A DNA stretch of 9,647 nucleotides, taken from assembly GCA_014859755.1 (NCBI GenBank), contig JACUTO010000049.1, positions 1 to 9,647 on the forward strand, written 5' to 3'. Positions 6,122 to 9,647 of the stretch are shown here, one piece after another. Both the position numbers and the translations under genes were made by a program. The notes beneath the pieces are model-generated. The model was not told the DNA's origin. It searched no databases and was given only the letters and a program-made list of their open reading frames with translations. Every line of letters begins with the position of its first letter. Position 1 is the stretch's first letter. The DNA is from Candidatus Bathyarchaeota archaeon (GTDB lineage: Archaea > Thermoproteota > Bathyarchaeia > Bathyarchaeales > Bathyarchaeaceae).

Positions 6122-7159
6122 TCAAGCGCCGAACCATGTTTCAAGAGTTACTTTTCCCTTGGCCTTCCTTAGGCCTTCAGTCATTTTTTTGAGGGCTTTT
6201 CGCACTCTTTCTTCGGAGAAGTCTCTTTCGCGGCATAGAAAGTCTACTACGCCCTCGACGTTGGGGTCTTTCCAAGTCAATTTGTATTTGTCTGTGACCT
6301 TTGGGTTGAGGAATATTTCTCGTATTCTTTGGGGTTCGGCTGGAAACTCTGCCTCTTTCAGCGTGGGTAGCAGTTTCTCGAGGCTTCCGTGTTGTTTTAT
6401 TAGTTTGAGGGCGGTTTTCGGTCCTATACCTTTCACGCCTTCAGGGTTGAAATCTGTTCCCACCAAGATGCCGATGTCTACGAGTTGTTCACGGGTGATG
6501 TTCAGCTCTTTGAGAAGCTGATCTAGTTCTATGATTTCGGGAACGACCTCGACGTAGACAGGTTTTCTCGGAAGTTTCCTTCTTCCGCTTATCGTTACGT
6601 TTCTCAAAAGCGTGGGTGCGCCGAAAAGGAGGCTGTCGTAGTCTTGGCTGGCGCAGTAGTTGGTGTCGCCCTTTTTTGCCAGGTGAGCTGCTTGGGCTTC
6701 GCCTTCGGATGGTGCTTGAACCCATGGCACGCCCATCTGGGTGAGGAGGCGCTTTGAGTCTTCTGCCATGTAGTCTTTGAGCCTTGAAGTCATTTGGGCG
6801 TAGGTTCGGGCCTCTTCTATTCTGCCTTCTTGCAATGCTCGTTCATACTTGATGAGAGCTTCTGCCTTCACTTTGGTTCGACGTTTGATTTCTACCTCTT
6901 TGAGGGCTGGTGGGACTCCGTCAAAGACGTAGACAACTTTGATGTCCATCTCAACGAGGTTGGCGGTTCGATAGAATAAGCCGCTTAGGTGGCTGGTTAT
7001 CCTGCCGGTGTTGTCTTTTAGGGGTGTTCCGTCTGGTTGGCGGATGATGGCGAGGAATTGGTAGAGGGCGTTGTAGGCGTCGATGGCTATGGACTTTCCA
7101 CTCAGACTTTTAAGGTCAACCTTTGTTTTGGGCACCAGTTTTCTCAAATTTACGCCCAA
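6122..7159 (-). CDS. fen1: Flap endonuclease 1 (structure-specific 5' nuclease)
   Basis: FEN-1 removes 5' flaps and primers during Okazaki-fragment maturation and long-patch repair, working with PCNA. The 345-residue length is normal for archaea. The N-terminal nuclease region shows Gly2, IDAYNALYQF with Asp27 and VYVFDGVPP with Asp80. The internal region shows APSEGEAQA (Glu152, Glu154), SQDYDSLLFG (Asp173, Asp175) and VGTDFN (Asp236), so all metal ligands are present. A helix-hairpin-helix GVKGIGPKTA follows at 241-250. The C-terminus KVTLETWFGA is a PIP-box-like PCNA-binding motif, with Lys where Gln is usual. The start is TTG 7159: it gives the conserved M-G-V start, SD GGTG lies 7 nt before it, and an in-frame TAG lies 15 nt upstream. 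It lies 63 nt after the winged-helix gene, probably in the cdc48 cluster, and ends 8 nt from the pcm stop. Confidence 0.95.
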   Translation of the reverse strand: MGVNLRKLVPKTKVDLKSLSGKSIAIDAYNALYQFLAIIRQPDGTPLKDNTGRITSHLSGLFYRTANLVEMDIKVVYVFDGVPPALKEVEIKRRTKVKAEALIKYERALQEGRIEEARTYAQMTSRLKDYMAEDSKRLLTQMGVPWVQAPSEGEAQAAHLAKKGDTNYCASQDYDSLLFGAPTLLRNVTISGRRKLPRKPVYVEVVPEIIELDQLLKELNITREQLVDIGILVGTDFNPEGVKGIGPKTALKLIKQHGSLEKLLPTLKEAEFPAEPQRIREIFLNPKVTDKYKLTWKDPNVEGVVDFLCRERDFSEERVRKALKKMTEGLRKAKGKVTLETWFGA

Positions 7160-7166
7160 AATTTTG

Positions 7167-7170
7167 CACC
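7167..7170 (-). promoter_or_regulatory. Shine-Dalgarno GGTG deciding the fen1 TTG start
   Basis: On the minus strand GTGGTG ends at 7167, 7 nt before TTG 7159. With the in-frame TAG upstream and the conserved Gly2, this settles the start. Confidence 0.7.
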
Positions 7171-7222
7171 ACTATGTTAACGAAAGATTAGAGGCTGATC
7201 CGTATAAAGGCGGAAGGCATTC

Positions 7223-7462
7223 CTAACCTTCTTTCCTCTCGATTAGTTCAACCCTTCTTTTTCCTTTGGTGAGAGCTGAGACATAGATTTTGCCTTCGAT
7301 TTCCATTCTCATCAAAGTCTTGTTCAGGTTTCCAAACCCTATGCCCTCATAACTCTCTTTCAACAAGTCATATAACTCGACATCGGTCAGAGGACCCTTT
7401 CTCTCCAGGATTTCCACTATCGTCGTGTAGAGAGGGTGGGGTTTCCAAGTTTTTATAGACAT
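7223..7462 (-). CDS. Small winged-helix-like protein
   Basis: A 79-residue protein, (M)SIKTWKPHPLYTTIVEILER at the start. The layout suggests a winged helix: helix TTIVEILERKG, then LTDVELYDLLKESYEG (helix 2), then FGNLNKTLMRMEIEGKI (recognition helix with the 'MEIEGKI' end seen in many archaeal wHTH proteins) and a basic wing KGKRRVELIERK. No catalytic residues or membrane segments are visible. It may be a transcription factor or a DNA/protein adaptor; the fold is inferred from pattern and no named family is claimed. ATG 7462 has SD AGGAG 8 nt upstream. The start lies 25 nt after the cdc48 stop and fen1 follows 63 nt later on the same strand, so the three are likely co-transcribed. Confidence 0.72.
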   Translation of the reverse strand: MSIKTWKPHPLYTTIVEILERKGPLTDVELYDLLKESYEGIGFGNLNKTLMRMEIEGKIYVSALTKGKRRVELIERKEG

Positions 7463-7470
7463 TTATTTGG

Positions 7471-7475
7471 CTCCT
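7471..7475 (-). promoter_or_regulatory. Shine-Dalgarno AGGAG of the winged-helix gene
   Basis: AGGAG on the minus strand lies 8 nt before ATG 7462, within the 25-nt gap after the cdc48 stop, which favours translation from a shared transcript. Confidence 0.6.
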
Positions 7476-7487
7476 AAGGGCATAATC

Positions 7488-9647
7488 CTACGCCACTGGT
7501 GTTGTTGCCTTCTTTATTTGCCGGACCTGCTTTATGAAGCCCTTGTACCATGCCTCCATGTTCGGCATTATAGTTGGTCCAATTTTTTCTGTGGCTTTTT
7601 TGAAATAATCGAGGCTAACTTCTTTGGCTTTTATGTCTATCCTTAAGGCATTAAGTGCAGCTTCTCTGCAAAGCGCTTCGATGTCAGCTCCAGAATAGCT
7701 CTTTGTCATGGTGGCCAGTTGGGATAGGTCCACATCTTTTGTCAAGGGCATGTCTTTGGTGTAAATTTTAAAGATTTCCAGCCTAGTTTTCTGGTCTGGT
7801 TCTGGAACGTAAATCAAACGGTCAAATCTTCCCGGTCGAAGAATCGCGGGGTCCACTATGTCAGGTCTGTTCGTTGCAGCGATGACAACCACATCCTCTA
7901 AGGTGATTATTCCATCCATCTCCGTTAGGAGTTGACTGATGACTCGCTCCGTGACTCCGCTGTCGGCGTAGCCCATTCCTCTTCTGGGCACGAGGGAGTC
8001 AAACTCGTCGAAGAAAACAACGGCTGGAGCAGCCATCCTTGCCTTCCTAAACACCTCTCGAATAGCCTTCTCCGATTCGCCAACCCACTTTGAAAAGACT
8101 TCTGGACCCTTTATTGTTATGAAGTTTGCCTCGCTTTCGGTGGCCACAGCCCTTCCCAGCAAGGTTTTTCCACATCCTGGAGGTCCGTAAAGCAGAATGC
8201 CTTTTGGTGGTCGTATGCCCATTCGCTTAAAGACGTCGGGATTTTTGAGGGGCCATTCCACAGCCTCTATGAGTTCCTCTTTCACGCTTTCTAAACCACC
8301 TATGTCCGTCCAGTGAACCGTAGGCACTTCTATGTACACTTCTCTCATGGCTGTCGGCGTGACCTCTCTGTAGGCGTTTAAGAAGTCTTCCATTCGAACA
8401 TCCATTTTTTCTAGAACGCTGGGTGGAATACGCTCTTCCTCTAGGTTTATTTCGGGCAGATATCTGCGCAAGGCTTTCATGGCGGTTTCGCGGGACAACG
8501 CAGCCAAGTCTGCTCCTGTGTAACCGTGGGTTATTTCGGTGAGTTTCTTCAAATCAACGTCCTCAGTTAGCGGCATTCCCCTTGTGTGTATTTGCAGTAT
8601 TTCATATCGCGACTTTTTGTCAGGCACTCCTATCTCTATCTCCCGGTCAAACCGTCCCGGTCTTCTCAAAGCGGGGTCGAGGGCTTCAGGTCTGTTTGTC
8701 GCGCCTATGACTATGAGGTTTCCTCTTCCTTCAAGTCCATCCATCAAAGCGAGGAGTTGGGCAACAACCCTTCTCTCCACCTCACCTGTCACTTCTTCTC
8801 TTTTAGGCGCAATAGCATCTAGCTCATCAATGAAGATAATGCTTGGAGAATTTTTCTGGGCTTTCTGAAACATCTCACGGAGTCTAGCCTCTGACTCACC
8901 GTAAAACTTGCTCATTATTTCTGGGCCGTTTATGGAGTAGAAGTTAGCTTCCGATTCGTTTGCAACGGCTCTAGCGAGAAGTGTTTTTCCGCAGCCTGGC
9001 GGGCCGTGTAGCAAGACTCCTTTTGGAGGCTCTATCCCAAGCCTTTGGAAGAGTTCTGGGTGTCGCAGCGGAAGTTCAACCATCTCTCGTATTCGCTGAA
9101 TTTCTTCGTGGAGTCCCCCTATGTCTTCGTAGGTGGTGCGGGGCATGCCTTTGGCTTCAGGGGTTGGCTCGGTTAAAATCTGGACGTTTGTCCCGTGGGT
9201 GATTCTCACGATTCCATGAGGGCGGGCTTTGGTCACTGTGAAGGGTATGGCGTGGCCCAGCATCATGACGAGGGTGGTGTCTCCTTCCACAAAGGTTCTT
9301 TCCATAAGTCTGTTTTTCACAAAATTGGTGAAGTCTTCGTCTACATTCAGTTTCATGTCGATTGGAGCAAGAACAACGCTTGTCGCATCGCTTACTTTTG
9401 CCGGACGAACTATGACGTATTCGTTTATCGCTACTCCAGAGTTCTTACGGGTAAAACCGTCGATTCGTATGATTCCTCTGTCTTGGTCTTCAGAGTAGGC
9501 TGGCCAAGCTATGGCCGCCGTGTTTCTTTTCCCTACGATCTCCATTACGTCCCCTGCTGAGATGCCTAGCTTTTGCATGGTTTTTTGATCGATTCTGGCG
9601 ATTCCTCTGTATACGTCGCGTTGTCTGGCGTCTTCGACTCTGAGTTG
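7488..9647 (-). CDS. cdc48: Cdc48/VAT-type AAA+ ATPase, 5' end cut by window edge
   Basis: Cdc48 (VAT, the p97 homologue) is a hexameric unfoldase that feeds proteins to the proteasome. The frame stays open to the right edge, giving 719 visible residues; the first visible codons read [20 protein letters not shown], so only a few N-terminal residues are missing. The Met at 9578 is internal, not the start. The N domain (about 1-165) has the double-psi barrel start and [21 protein letters not shown]1 has Walker [15 protein letters not shown] (about 215-228), Walker [15 protein letters not shown] (about 270-283) and [12 protein letters not shown]2 has Walker [15 protein letters not shown] (about 488-501), Walker [16 protein letters not shown] (about 543-557) and [12 protein letters not shown]. 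The C-terminus ends KKATTPVA, with no HbYX proteasome-docking motif. It is first in the probable cdc48, wHTH, fen1 cluster. Confidence 0.96.
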   Translation of the reverse strand, partial: QLRVEDARQRDVYRGIARIDQKTMQKLGISAGDVMEIVGKRNTAAIAWPAYSEDQDRGIIRIDGFTRKNSGVAINEYVIVRPAKVSDATSVVLAPIDMKLNVDEDFTNFVKNRLMERTFVEGDTTLVMMLGHAIPFTVTKARPHGIVRITHGTNVQILTEPTPEAKGMPRTTYEDIGGLHEEIQRIREMVELPLRHPELFQRLGIEPPKGVLLHGPPGCGKTLLARAVANESEANFYSINGPEIMSKFYGESEARLREMFQKAQKNSPSIIFIDELDAIAPKREEVTGEVERRVVAQLLALMDGLEGRGNLIVIGATNRPEALDPALRRPGRFDREIEIGVPDKKSRYEILQIHTRGMPLTEDVDLKKLTEITHGYTGADLAALSRETAMKALRRYLPEINLEEERIPPSVLEKMDVRMEDFLNAYREVTPTAMREVYIEVPTVHWTDIGGLESVKEELIEAVEWPLKNPDVFKRMGIRPPKGILLYGPPGCGKTLLGRAVATESEANFITIKGPEVFSKWVGESEKAIREVFRKARMAAPAVVFFDEFDSLVPRRGMGYADSGVTERVISQLLTEMDGIITLEDVVVIAATNRPDIVDPAILRPGRFDRLIYVPEPDQKTRLEIFKIYTKDMPLTKDVDLSQLATMTKSYSGADIEALCREAALNALRIDIKAKEVSLDYFKKATEKIGPTIMPNMEAWYKGFIKQVRQIKKATTPVA

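Noticed and set aside
9195..9560. Plus-strand 121-codon frame within cdc48
   Set aside because: Antisense shadow of the highly conserved cdc48 N domain; no family resemblance.

Overview
The window looks like chromosomal DNA of an archaeon, most plausibly a Bathyarchaeia-like (MCG) or related lineage. The evidence is a two-ATPase Cdc48/VAT, FEN-1, a DUF371 protein, archaeal-type GlmS and Pcm, TATA-box promoters, and heavy use of TTG and GTG starts backed by Shine-Dalgarno (SD) motifs. The lineage call is an inference from protein style only. Coding density is high, with no tRNA, rRNA, CRISPR or mobile element visible.

Layout. Positions 1-1383 (minus) hold a 3'-truncated DUF371 gene, preceded by an HTH regulator with an S-layer-like, EF-hand-bearing C-terminus. 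Positions 1464-2470 hold a CBS-pair protein (minus) divergent from a small FUN14-family membrane protein (plus). Positions 2542-2874 hold a PH-like domain protein (minus), divergent from glmS (3164-4987, plus). Positions 5091-5243 (minus) hold a tiny lysine-rich unknown. Positions 5408-6113 (plus) hold pcm, protein-L-isoaspartate methyltransferase. Positions 6122-9647 (minus) hold cdc48, a winged-helix protein and fen1 as a probable co-directional cluster; cdc48 runs off the right edge.

The main discovery is in pcm. The reading frame is broken by 31 nt carrying a stop codon, exactly at the conserved Ser-Ala-Pro-His-Met motif. The RNA around the break folds into a textbook archaeal bulge-helix-bulge: a 4-bp central helix, two 3-nt bulges on opposite strands, and an inner stem-loop. 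Cutting at the canonical position in each bulge removes exactly 31 nt, restores the frame and recreates the conserved His codon. This strongly suggests a splicing-endonuclease-dependent intron in a protein-coding gene, rather than a pseudogene.

Other points: a nearly identical promoter block lies upstream of both the HTH regulator and the PH-domain gene. The glmS start must be an internal GTG that places the catalytic Cys at position 2. Four genes have their start decided by an SD in front of TTG or GTG. Repeats and a hairpin surround the small basic gene. Functionally the set is mostly housekeeping: amino-sugar synthesis (GlmS), protein repair (Pcm), DNA replication and repair (FEN-1) and protein unfolding (Cdc48), with regulatory and sensor proteins between them.
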